Source: Planctomycetales bacterium (GTDB lineage Bacteria > Planctomycetota > Phycisphaerae > SM23-33). From it: DNA of 7,333 nt. A model generated the notes under the pieces. The model ran no database searches and was not told the DNA's origin. It saw nothing but the letters and a program-made list of their open reading frames with translations. The stretch spans positions 1 to 7,333 of the forward strand of contig DAOWOP010000136.1 in NCBI GenBank assembly GCA_030642005.1. Reading direction: 5' to 3'. The translations under genes and the position numbers were made by a program. Shown here piece after piece: positions 1-5,431 of the stretch. Each line of letters starts with the position of its first letter. The stretch's first letter is position 1.

Positions 1-104
1 GGTTTTTCCCTGGCTGCATCAGGCAGGACGATCCCGCCGGCGGTTCGCTCCTCCGCCTCGGACTGCTTTACCAATACCATGTCATCTAAAGGTTTCAATG
101 CCAT
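1..104 (-). CDS. groES: Co-chaperonin GroES (10 kDa chaperonin), 5' part only
   Basis: The first 34 complete codons are present; the gene runs off the left edge. The N-terminus reads Met-Ala-Leu-Lys-Pro-Leu-Asp-Asp, then Val-Leu-Val-Lys, then Glu-Glu-Arg-Thr-Ala-Gly-Gly-Ile-Val-Leu-Pro-Asp and Arg-Glu-Lys-Pro. This is the family pattern of beta strand 1 followed by the start of the mobile loop that docks on GroEL. GroES forms the heptameric lid of the cytoplasmic folding chamber. Two ATGs are possible, at 110 and 104. The AAGGAG at 113-118 lies 9 nt from the ATG at 104 but only 3 nt from the one at 110, so I chose 104; the alternative adds Met-Asn. The gene lies downstream of groEL on the same strand, about 150 nt away, opposite to the common groES-groEL order. 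I see no convincing promoter of its own, so co-transcription with groEL is likely. Confidence 0.93.
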   Translation of the reverse strand, partial: MALKPLDDMVLVKQSEAEERTAGGIVLPDAAREK

Positions 105-150
105 GTTCATTTGCTCCTTGTTCCCAAAGTTGTTTGCCTGTTCGCTTCAT

Positions 151-178
151 AGGTCGTAGGTCAGAGGTTAGAGGTTAG
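151..178 (+). repeat. 7-bp tandem repeat array 1 (AGGTYRK-type), four units
   Basis: Four head-to-tail heptamers: AGGTCGT, AGGTCAG, AGGTTAG, AGGTTAG. They lie in the groEL-groES gap, about 35 nt upstream of the groES ribosome binding site. The AGGT strand is plus here, opposite to array 2 at 211-250, so the two face each other as inverted arrays with a 32-nt spacer. In the minus-strand transcript the ACCTCT segments of this array can pair with AGAGGT segments of array 2, roughly 6 bp per unit with a single A-A mismatch. Units resemble array 3 at 4288-4322. Confidence 0.9.
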
Positions 179-210
179 GCTCCGCGATAGTAGGCGGTTG
201 TCCGTTTTCT

Positions 211-250
211 CACCTCTCACCTCTTACCTCTTACCTCTTACCTCTCACCT
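211..250 (-). repeat. 7-bp tandem repeat array 2 (AGGTRAG), 5.7 units
   Basis: Read on the minus strand, the array is AGGTGAG, three AGGTAAG, AGGTGAG and a partial unit. It starts 3 nt after the groEL stop codon (TAA at 254-256). Every complete unit carries TGA or TAA, so the array has stop codons in all three frames of the groEL strand. Together with the inverted array 1 it can form a hairpin in the groEL-groES transcript. It lacks a following T-run, so it is not a classical intrinsic terminator. It might instead stabilise the groEL 3' end or lower groES expression (inference). Confidence 0.92.
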
Positions 251-253
251 GCC

Positions 254-1933
254 TTACATCATTCCGGGCATACCGCCGCCCATTCCGCCCATGCCTCCCA
301 TTCCTCCCATTCCGCCGCCGGGGGGCATTCCGCCCGGGGGCATTTCTTCATCGGAGGGTTTTTCGGTGATGACGCAGTCGCAGGTCAGCAGCAGTGCTGC
401 GACGGAGACGGCGTTTTGAAGGGCGGACCGCGTAACCTTGGCAGGGTCGATTACGCCGGAGGCCAGGAGGTTTTCGTATTTCATCGTATCGGCGTTGAAG
501 CCGAAGTCGTCTTTGCCTTCCTGGACCTTCCTGAGCGTAACCGACGGCTCTGCGCCGGTATTGGCGACGATCTGCCGCAGCGGCTCTTCGATAGCGCGGG
601 CGACGATTGCAACGCCGGTGGCTTCGTCGCCGGTGAGTTTCAACCCGTCCAGCGACTTTTTCGTCCGGATAAGCGCGACGCCTCCGCCGGGGAGGATGCC
701 TTCTTCGATAGCCGCCCGCGTGGCGTGCAGGGCGTCTTCGATACGGGCCTTCTTTTCCTTCATCTCGGATTCGGTGGCGGCCCCGACGTTAATCTGCGCG
801 ACCCCGCCGGCCAACTTCGCCAGACGTTCCTGCAACTTCTCACGGTCGTAGTCGGACGTGGTAGTCTCGATCTCGTCGCGGATTTGATTAATCCTGCCTT
901 TAAGGTCGGCCGTCTTGCCGGTGCCTTCGATGATGGTCGTGTTGTTGTTGTCGATGGTAATCTTCTTGGCCGTTCCCAGATCGGTCAGCGAGACGCTTTC
1001 CAGGTCGATACCGAGGTCTTTGGTGAAGACCTTCGATGCCGTCAGGATTCCGATGTCTGCGAGCATCGCCTTTCGCCGGTCGCCGTAGCCGGGGACCTTG
1101 ACCGCACAGCACTGGACGATTCCGCGGAGTTTATTGACTACCAGCGTAGCCAGGGCTTCGCCTTCGATGTCCTCGGCGATAATCAGCAGTTGCCTCTTGG
1201 CCTTTGCGACCTTCTCCAGCAGGGGGATGAGTTTGGTAACGTTGGAGATTTTTTCCTCGTGGATGAGCACGAGCGGTTTTTCCATCTCGCATGTCATGGA
1301 GTCCGGGTCGGTAACGAAGTGCGGGCTGAGGTAGCCGCGGTCGAATTGCATACCCTCGACGACATCGACGGTCGTGTCGATGCCTTTTCCTTCCTCGACG
1401 GTGATTACGCCGTCTTTGCCTACCCGCTCGAAGGCGTCGGCCATTACCTTGCCGATGGTGCGGTCGTTGTTGGCGGAGATGGCGGCGACGTTGATGATGT
1501 CGTCCTTGTTGGAGATATCGACGGGTCTGGCCATCTTGCCGAGCGCATCGGCGACCTTGTCGGCGGCCTTACGTATGCCACGAGTCAGCGCCATCGCGTC
1601 GGCGCCGGCCGTTACGTTCCGCAGGCCCGCCGCGAATATCGCCTGGGCGAGGACGGTCGCGGTGGTTGTCCCGTCGCCGGCGACGTCGGAGGTCTTACTG
1701 GCTGCCTCCTTGAGGAGTTTCGCGCCCATGTTTTCGGCCTTGTCGGCCAGTTCGATTTCCTCGGCAACTGTTACGCCGTCCTTTGTAACGGTCGGCGCGC
1801 CCCATCCCTTGTCGAGGATGGCGGTCCTGCCGCGTGGGCCCAGGGTGCTCTTGACCGCGTCCGTTATCTTGTTGACGCCCGCCAGCATGGCGCTCCTGGC
1901 GTCGCTCTCGAAGGCCAACTGCTTTACTGCCAT
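254..1933 (-). CDS. groEL: Chaperonin GroEL (60 kDa chaperonin, Hsp60)
   Basis: Complete 559-residue GroEL, the ATP-driven folding chamber of the cytoplasm, near the usual length of about 545 plus a longer tail. Key features: Leu-Gly-Pro-Arg-Gly at 31-35 in the equatorial domain; the nucleotide-binding Gly-Asp-Gly-Thr-Thr-Thr at 86-91, with Asp87; the apical domain roughly 190-375, including Val-Pro-Gly-Tyr-Gly-Asp-Arg-Arg at 280-287; catalytic Asp400 (equivalent of E. coli Asp398) in Glu-Asp-Ala-Leu-His-Ala-Thr-Arg; and the signature Ala-Ala-Ile-Glu-Glu-Gly-Ile-Leu-Pro-Gly-Gly-Gly at 407-418. The C-terminus (about 524-559) is a Gly-Gly-Met repeat tail ending Pro-Gly-Met-Met. The DNA there (257-345) is correspondingly repetitive. 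The start ATG has AAGGAG (1943-1948) 9 nt upstream. Planctomycetes often carry several groEL copies, so whether this is the main housekeeping copy cannot be told from here. Its partner groES follows downstream. Upstream lies a 38-bp palindrome instead of a CIRCE operator. Confidence 0.98.
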   Translation of the reverse strand: MAVKQLAFESDARSAMLAGVNKITDAVKSTLGPRGRTAILDKGWGAPTVTKDGVTVAEEIELADKAENMGAKLLKEAASKTSDVAGDGTTTATVLAQAIFAAGLRNVTAGADAMALTRGIRKAADKVADALGKMARPVDISNKDDIINVAAISANNDRTIGKVMADAFERVGKDGVITVEEGKGIDTTVDVVEGMQFDRGYLSPHFVTDPDSMTCEMEKPLVLIHEEKISNVTKLIPLLEKVAKAKRQLLIIAEDIEGEALATLVVNKLRGIVQCCAVKVPGYGDRRKAMLADIGILTASKVFTKDLGIDLESVSLTDLGTAKKITIDNNNTTIIEGTGKTADLKGRINQIRDEIETTTSDYDREKLQERLAKLAGGVAQINVGAATESEMKEKKARIEDALHATRAAIEEGILPGGGVALIRTKKSLDGLKLTGDEATGVAIVARAIEEPLRQIVANTGAEPSVTLRKVQEGKDDFGFNADTMKYENLLASGVIDPAKVTRSALQNAVSVAALLLTCDCVITEKPSDEEMPPGGMPPGGGMGGMGGMGGMGGGMPGMM

Positions 1934-1961
1934 AGTGAAATTCTCCTTACATGGCGATTGT

Positions 1962-2007
1962 AAAAACGCTCGCTAAGCCCAGCCATTCGAATGGCTGGGC
2001 TTAGCGA
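1962..2007 (-). terminator. 38-bp perfect palindrome plus T5: terminator or attenuator before groEL
   Basis: Positions 1970-2007 form a perfect palindrome with 19-bp arms; the centre is TTCGAA. In minus-strand RNA it gives a very strong hairpin, followed after 3 nt (GCG) by a run of five U (1966-1962). It starts 15 nt past the stop of the small ORF at 2023-2163 and ends 28 nt before the groEL start. By form it is an intrinsic terminator for the small ORF. No promoter fits in the remaining 28 nt, so groEL transcription must either pass through it, making it an attenuator-like leader hairpin, or begin just upstream of it. The plus side has no T-run, so rightward termination is not supported. 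Confidence 0.7.
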
Positions 2008-2022
2008 CACATCCATTATCAT

Positions 2023-2163
2023 TTATGTTGTGCGACTTTTTACCGGCGCACCCTGCGGCGCAGAGACATCGCGCCGGCACGGACAGCACCAACCAGCAGT
2101 GAGCAAGGCGTGTGCCGAGGAAAGCAAGTCTTTCAACGACAGTTGTTTAGGAAAATCGGCCAT
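2023..2163 (-). CDS. Possible small protein of 46 residues, unknown function
   Basis: An ATG-to-TAA frame encoding 46 residues: it begins Met-Ala-Asp-Phe-Pro-Lys-Gln-Leu-Ser-Leu-Lys-Asp-Leu-Leu and has a mildly hydrophobic stretch at about 11-24. A cysteine cluster Trp-Cys-Cys-Pro-Cys follows at about 25-29, then a basic, Pro-rich tail. AAGGGAG ends 6 nt before the ATG, which is good Shine-Dalgarno spacing. Palindromes followed by T-runs on this strand lie on both sides (1962-2007 and 2275-2309), so it looks like a self-contained unit directly upstream of groEL. I do not recognise the family. The Cys cluster could bind a metal, but that is speculation. Against it: it is short, has no clear promoter, and overlaps a nested inverted repeat (CCGGCGC 2043-2049 with GCGCCGG 2071-2077, enclosing CTGCG/CGCAG at 2053-2063), so a structured RNA is an alternative. 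The plus-strand frame over the same bases lacks a ribosome binding site. Confidence 0.4.
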   Translation of the reverse strand: MADFPKQLSLKDLLSSAHALLTAGWCCPCRRDVSAPQGAPVKSRTT

Positions 2164-2225
2164 ATCCGTCTCCCTTGCGAACCTGTCAGAAAATACACCT
2201 CATACGAGGTCAAAACGCCGATTTT
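2152..2225 (-). promoter_or_regulatory. Leader with start-codon-adjacent inverted repeat (possible translational switch)
   Basis: In minus-strand RNA, AAAATCGGC (2225-2217) is the exact complement of GCCGATTTT (2160-2152), which begins directly after the ATG of the small ORF. Pairing would close a loop containing the ribosome binding site and AUG. Inside lies ACCTC-GTAT-GAGGT (about 2211-2198), a 5-bp hairpin. The first arm can also pair locally, CAAAA with TTTTG around TCGGCG (2226-2211), which would exclude the long-range pairing. Two mutually exclusive folds next to a start codon are typical of a switch, but I match no known riboswitch class and the pairing may be chance. Confidence 0.3.
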
Positions 2226-2274
2226 GGCAGATGTGTGCCCGGTCGTCAGCAATTTACATTTATGATGTATCTTG

Positions 2275-2309
2275 AAAAAAAAGCCGACGGATAGCTATCC
2301 GTCGGCTTT
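2275..2309 (-). terminator. Intrinsic terminator: 30-bp palindrome followed by T8 (minus strand)
   Basis: Positions 2280-2309 are a perfect palindrome (15-bp arms, GCCGACGGATAG core). On the minus strand it runs straight into eight consecutive T (2282-2275). This is a textbook Rho-independent terminator for leftward transcription. No leftward gene lies just to its right: the next gene, at 2433, runs rightward. It would therefore stop leftward or antisense transcription from the 2310-2430 region before it reaches the small ORF and groEL. On the plus strand the following T tract is broken, so rightward termination is less likely. Confidence 0.75.
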
Positions 2310-2361
2310 AGGCTCATATATTTTTCGTGGTATGCCGAACAATATTGAGGTAGAAAATTCA

Positions 2362-2389
2362 TTGAACCGTGCGGCGCATGGGCTATAAT
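2362..2389 (+). promoter_or_regulatory. Sigma70-type promoter of the membrane protein gene
   Basis: TTGAAC (2362-2367), a 16-bp spacer, and a perfect TATAAT (2384-2389). The sequence just upstream is AT-rich. Transcription would begin near 2396, giving a leader of about 37 nt before the ATG at 2433. Confidence 0.8.
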
Positions 2390-2432
2390 TCGCGCCGGTG
2401 GCGGAAATGGAATTATATTGAAAGGAACAGTC

Positions 2433-4211
2433 ATGGCGGATGAACAGCATATCGTCAGGAGCGTAAGTTGGAACGAGGTCTTCAGTTTTACGCACATTCT
2501 CAAGTCCTTCAAGATGGCTATCCATCCCAGCAAGATCATTCTGGCTTTGCTGGCAATTATTCTTACCTGCGCGCTGGGCGTGTCGATGGACTATGTCTGG
2601 TCCGGCGCGAGCGACTCGTCCGTGGTCAGGCCCGGCGAAGCCTGGGGGTTCTGGACTGCCCCCAGCCGGACCGCTTTCCTCGAAGATAAGGAGCAATGGC
2701 TCGAAGGAACGCGAGTTAGAAGTCTGGCGGGGATGCTGACCCGAATGACGGACATGACCGCCAAAGACGCAACCAGACTGGCCAAAGACGATTTCGGCGA
2801 TGGCCTGAAGCGCGTCAAGAAAGAATTGGACCGTTCATACGAGAAGGCGTTGACCACCGCTGATGATGATTTGGGAAAGGAAGAAGACCGCATCGGCGCC
2901 CTGCCCGAAAAGAAAGAGCGGAAGAAACAATTGAAGCGTGCTGGAAAGGCGCACCTGGCGGCCAGGAGAGGGGCGCTTCAGACATACATCGCCGGGGCGA
3001 ACAACCTGGAACAGTTGAAGGGCAGCGGAATCTTCGCGGGCTTTATGGACTGGCAGGGTCGATGCGTCTCCAATGCTATTGGCGCTGTGCGTCGCGGCAA
3101 CTTCGCAACGGGTATCTCCAACCTCCTTACCCAGCGAGGTTCGATGACTCAGGCGGCCCAGGCCGTGCAGAACCGCACGCCGTTCGACGCCTCCGCGAAC
3201 AACCCCGAGGGCTACGGCCTGCTGGCGTTCGTTGCGATGATGTTCTGGGGTCTGTGGTGGATGGTCTTGACCTATCCGATATATTCGCTGATTTACATTG
3301 CTGTGGCGCTGGCGATCTGGTCGGTGCTTGGCGGAGCGATCTGCCGTATCGCCGCGCTGCACGCAGCCCGTGAGGAAAAAATTTCGATCGGAACGGCTGT
3401 TTCGTTCTCGCTGTCGAAGTTCGTCGGTTTCTTCACAGCCCCGCTGCTTCCGTTGGGAATAATCGTTCTTCTCGGGATATTCCTGGCGCTGGGCGGGCTG
3501 CTCGGAACGATTCCGGTCTTCGGCGAATGGGTCGTAGCCATACTGTTTTTCCTGGCGTTGATACTGGGTGTGGTGATTGCCTTCCTGACGGTCGGGCTTG
3601 TAGGCGGAGCGCCGCTGATGTGGCCTACGATCGCCGTTGAAGGCTCCGACTCGTTCGACGCCATCAGCCGGTCGTTCAGTTACACCTTTACCCGCCCGTT
3701 CCGATACGGACTGTACTGGGTGGTAGCGGCTATATATGGGACGATCTGTTACCTGTTCGTCAGGTTGTTCGCGTTTATCGCGCTGCTGGCGGTGCATTTC
3801 TGGGTCGGCTGGTGGATGGGCGCCGCAGGCCGGGAAAACTACGCTGCAGGTGCCGGAAAACTCGACGTGATGTGGGCCAAGCCTACGTTCGAGTCCTTCC
3901 ACGGCCCATGGCAGTTCGAGGCGATGAGCGGCTCCGAGGCCGGCGCTTCGATCGTCCTGGCAGGGTGGGTGTACCTCGTTATCGGAGTTGTGGCGGCGTT
4001 CGGGATATGCTTCTTCTTCTCGGCAGCCACGAACATCTACTACCTCCTGAGGCGGAAGATTGACGCGACCGACCTGGACGACGTGTACGTCGAGGAAATC
4101 ACCGAAGAAGAGGCCGCCCCGGCTGAGGCCGAGACGCCGCCCGCCGAAGAAGCCGACGCTGAGGAAAAACCCGCCGACGAAGACGAAGCCGGCGAGGAAA
4201 AATCAGAATAG
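2433..4211 (+). CDS. Multi-pass inner-membrane protein with acidic C-terminal tail, unknown function
   Basis: A 592-residue protein that I do not recognise as a named family. One hydrophobic segment lies at about 35-56, followed by a long soluble region (57-258) rich in Lys, Asp, Glu and Arg. Residues 120-185 there look helical or coiled-coil. A membrane domain follows, with segments at about 262-282, 284-306, 333-356, 366-390, 425-450 and 508-532. Between them is Ala-Ile-Ser-Arg-Ser-Phe-Ser-Tyr, then Thr-Arg-Pro-Phe-Arg-Tyr (410-425). This resembles the amphipathic region seen in large uncharacterised planctomycete membrane proteins (impression only). The tail (548-592) is almost all Glu, Asp, Ala and Pro, probably a disordered cytoplasmic end. 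The start is the ATG at 2433, with AGGA at 2423-2426 spaced 6 nt; an in-frame TTG at 2418 lies upstream of that site and is rejected. It is monocistronic, with its own promoter and terminator. It may form a pore or a scaffold; I cannot say which. Confidence 0.9.
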   Translation: MADEQHIVRSVSWNEVFSFTHILKSFKMAIHPSKIILALLAIILTCALGVSMDYVWSGASDSSVVRPGEAWGFWTAPSRTAFLEDKEQWLEGTRVRSLAGMLTRMTDMTAKDATRLAKDDFGDGLKRVKKELDRSYEKALTTADDDLGKEEDRIGALPEKKERKKQLKRAGKAHLAARRGALQTYIAGANNLEQLKGSGIFAGFMDWQGRCVSNAIGAVRRGNFATGISNLLTQRGSMTQAAQAVQNRTPFDASANNPEGYGLLAFVAMMFWGLWWMVLTYPIYSLIYIAVALAIWSVLGGAICRIAALHAAREEKISIGTAVSFSLSKFVGFFTAPLLPLGIIVLLGIFLALGGLLGTIPVFGEWVVAILFFLALILGVVIAFLTVGLVGGAPLMWPTIAVEGSDSFDAISRSFSYTFTRPFRYGLYWVVAAIYGTICYLFVRLFAFIALLAVHFWVGWWMGAAGRENYAAGAGKLDVMWAKPTFESFHGPWQFEAMSGSEAGASIVLAGWVYLVIGVVAAFGICFFFSAATNIYYLLRRKIDATDLDDVYVEEITEEEAAPAEAETPPAEEADAEEKPADEDEAGEEKSE

Positions 4212-4237
4212 CCGATTGAGTTAATTTCGGGCATCAC

Positions 4238-4274
4238 CGCGCGGCGGGTCTCCTGGCCCGCCGCGCGTTTTATT
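4238..4274 (+). terminator. Strong Rho-independent terminator after the membrane protein gene
   Basis: A perfect 11-bp GC stem, CGCGCGGCGGG (4238-4248) with CCCGCCGCGCG (4257-4267), has an 8-nt loop and is followed by TTTTATT (4268-4274). It begins 26 nt after the stop codon. The leftward dGTPase-like gene ends on the other side, so it sits between convergent genes. On the minus strand no T-run follows, so its main direction is rightward. Confidence 0.92.
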
Positions 4275-4287
4275 GCGCAAAACCCTC

Positions 4288-4322
4288 GCCCCCTACACCC
4301 TATGACCTACGACCTACGACCT
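4288..4322 (-). repeat. 7-bp tandem repeat array 3 (AGGTCGT), overlapping the dGTPase-like stop codon
   Basis: On the minus strand the units are AGGTCGT, AGGTCGT, AGGTCAT, then degenerate AGGGTGT and AGGGGGC. The first units are translated: they encode the last residues Gly-Arg-Arg-Ser of the dGTPase-like protein, and the stop codon TAG (4309-4307) sits inside the array. The same heptamer AGGTCGT opens array 1 at 151-157, so the arrays at the two loci belong to one family. The unit length of 7 is not a multiple of 3, so the array cannot have grown as a coding repeat. Confidence 0.9.
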
Positions 4323-5431
4323 ATCTGTTGATGCTCTTCCCGGCAGAAGCGGTCGGTCATGCCTGCGATGTAGTCGCATATGACGCGATGGATCCCGTCG
4401 GTGTCAATCCGCCCGCGATAGCGCTGAGGCAGCAAGGCCGGGTCTGAAAGATACGCCTCGAATAATTCCGTGATTATCCGCCGGGACTCGGCGTGGTGAC
4501 GAAGCGCCACCGGATGCTGATACACGTTCTCCAGCAGGAAATGCTGCAATTGTTCGAGTTGCCCGCCCGTCTCTTCACCGAAGGCCGCACAACGCTGCGG
4601 GGTATCTTGAACATCGGCAGGACAAGTTGGTTTGAGCCGATCTATTCGCCGGGCAGTTTCGGCCAGGGCGTCGTCGGCAAGGATGCCCAGCACGCCCCGG
4701 CAGGCAGAGATGCGTTTGTGAATCGCCCGCGCTTCCGGCATTTCCCGCTCGGCCTGCGTCCACGCCCGCCGCCAGAGTTCCAGGTCGGCCAGTTGCTCGA
4801 TGGTTATCCAACCGACGGCCAGCGCGTCGGCAAGGTCGGCGGATGTATAGGCTATCTCGTCGGCAAGATCGACCAGTTGACCTTCCAGAGGGGCGGACGG
4901 AATATCGGCGAATTCGTCAATCTGTGGCGTATCGTAGCGGGTCTCGTGGCGGGCAAGGCATAGCCGGACGGCGTTGGTGAGGTTCAGCCCGCGAAAGTCG
5001 GGGTAAGGATGTTCGAGGTAATCGACGACGCGGAGGCTCTGGCGGTTGTGTTCGAATCCGCCGGCCCCGGCCATCAGTTCGTTGAGGATTTCCTCGCCGG
5101 CGTGCCCGAACGGCGGATGCCCCAGGTCGTGCGCCAGTGCGACGGCCTCGGCGACGTCCTCATTGACCCGCAAGGCCCGCGCAAGCGTCCGGGCGACCTG
5201 GGCGACCTCAAGCGTATGCGTCAGGCGCGTGCGGTAATGGTCCTGCTCGTGCGGGACGAAGACCTGCGTCTTGTAGTCAAGCCTGCGGAATGCCGAGCAG
5301 TGGATGATCCGGTCGCGGTCGCGCTGGTAGCAGGAGCGGTAGGGGTGTTCCGCCTCGGCGTGAACCCGCCCGCCGCTGTCGGCTGCATGAAGGGCGTAAG
5401 GCTTCAGCGATGCGGGGCTTTCGTCGTTCAT
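4307..5431 (-). CDS. dgt: Deoxyguanosinetriphosphate triphosphohydrolase-like protein (HD domain)
   Basis: A 374-residue cytoplasmic HD-superfamily hydrolase of the dGTPase-like type, which removes triphosphate from dNTPs. Metal-site residues are visible: His72 in Arg-Thr-Arg-Leu-Thr-His-Thr, His101-Asp102 in Ala-His-Asp-Leu-Gly-His-Pro-Pro-Phe-Gly-His, and Asp191 in Asp-Glu-Ile-Ala-Tyr. The family motifs Ser-Ala-Phe-Arg-Arg-Leu (46-51) and Gly-Gly-Phe-Glu-His-Asn (124-129) are also present. Length fits the family. The substrate range (dGTP only or several dNTPs) cannot be read from sequence. The frame is open up to 5605, but the ATG at 5431 is the right start: homologues begin near here, and it overlaps the stop of the upstream HIT gene as ATGA, with little ribosome binding site, pointing to translational coupling. 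The extreme C-terminus is encoded by a 7-bp tandem repeat, so its last residues look recently acquired. Confidence 0.93.
   Translation of the reverse strand: MNDESPASLKPYALHAADSGGRVHAEAEHPYRSCYQRDRDRIIHCSAFRRLDYKTQVFVPHEQDHYRTRLTHTLEVAQVARTLARALRVNEDVAEAVALAHDLGHPPFGHAGEEILNELMAGAGGFEHNRQSLRVVDYLEHPYPDFRGLNLTNAVRLCLARHETRYDTPQIDEFADIPSAPLEGQLVDLADEIAYTSADLADALAVGWITIEQLADLELWRRAWTQAEREMPEARAIHKRISACRGVLGILADDALAETARRIDRLKPTCPADVQDTPQRCAAFGEETGGQLEQLQHFLLENVYQHPVALRHHAESRRIITELFEAYLSDPALLPQRYRGRIDTDGIHRVICDYIAGMTDRFCREEHQQIGRRS

Noticed and set aside
151..250. CRISPR-like array
   Set aside because: Units are 7 bp, directly abutting, with no spacers.
416..1963. 515-codon open frame antisense to groEL
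   Set aside because: It is the mirror of a certain groEL, has no ribosome binding site, and its composition is that of a high-GC shadow.
2040..2180. Signal recognition particle RNA or another known housekeeping RNA
   Set aside because: Some structured GC-rich segments and a GCGTGTGCCG string recall 4.5S RNA, but the conserved GGAAGGAAGCAGC-type core is missing.
1991..2275. 94-codon plus-strand open frame between the palindromes
   Set aside because: Its start lies inside the 38-bp palindrome with no ribosome binding site, and it runs into the second terminator region. The minus-strand frame is better supported.
1934..2280. CIRCE/HrcA operator or sigma32 promoter for groEL
   Set aside because: No TTAGCACTC or GAGTGCTAA arms are found. 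The only CTTGAAA (2271-2277) is on the plus strand with no matching -10.
2418..2432. TTG start five codons upstream for the membrane protein
   Set aside because: The Shine-Dalgarno AGGA at 2423-2426 would lie inside the coding sequence; the ATG at 2433 has ideal spacing from it.
2246..2539. 97-codon minus-strand frame crossing the 30-bp palindrome
   Set aside because: A T8 terminator falls inside it and its 5' half is antisense to the membrane protein gene.
2835..3902. 355-codon open frame antisense to the membrane protein gene
   Set aside because: It has extreme Arg/Gln/Glu composition, and the plus strand has promoter, ribosome binding site, membrane segments and terminator.
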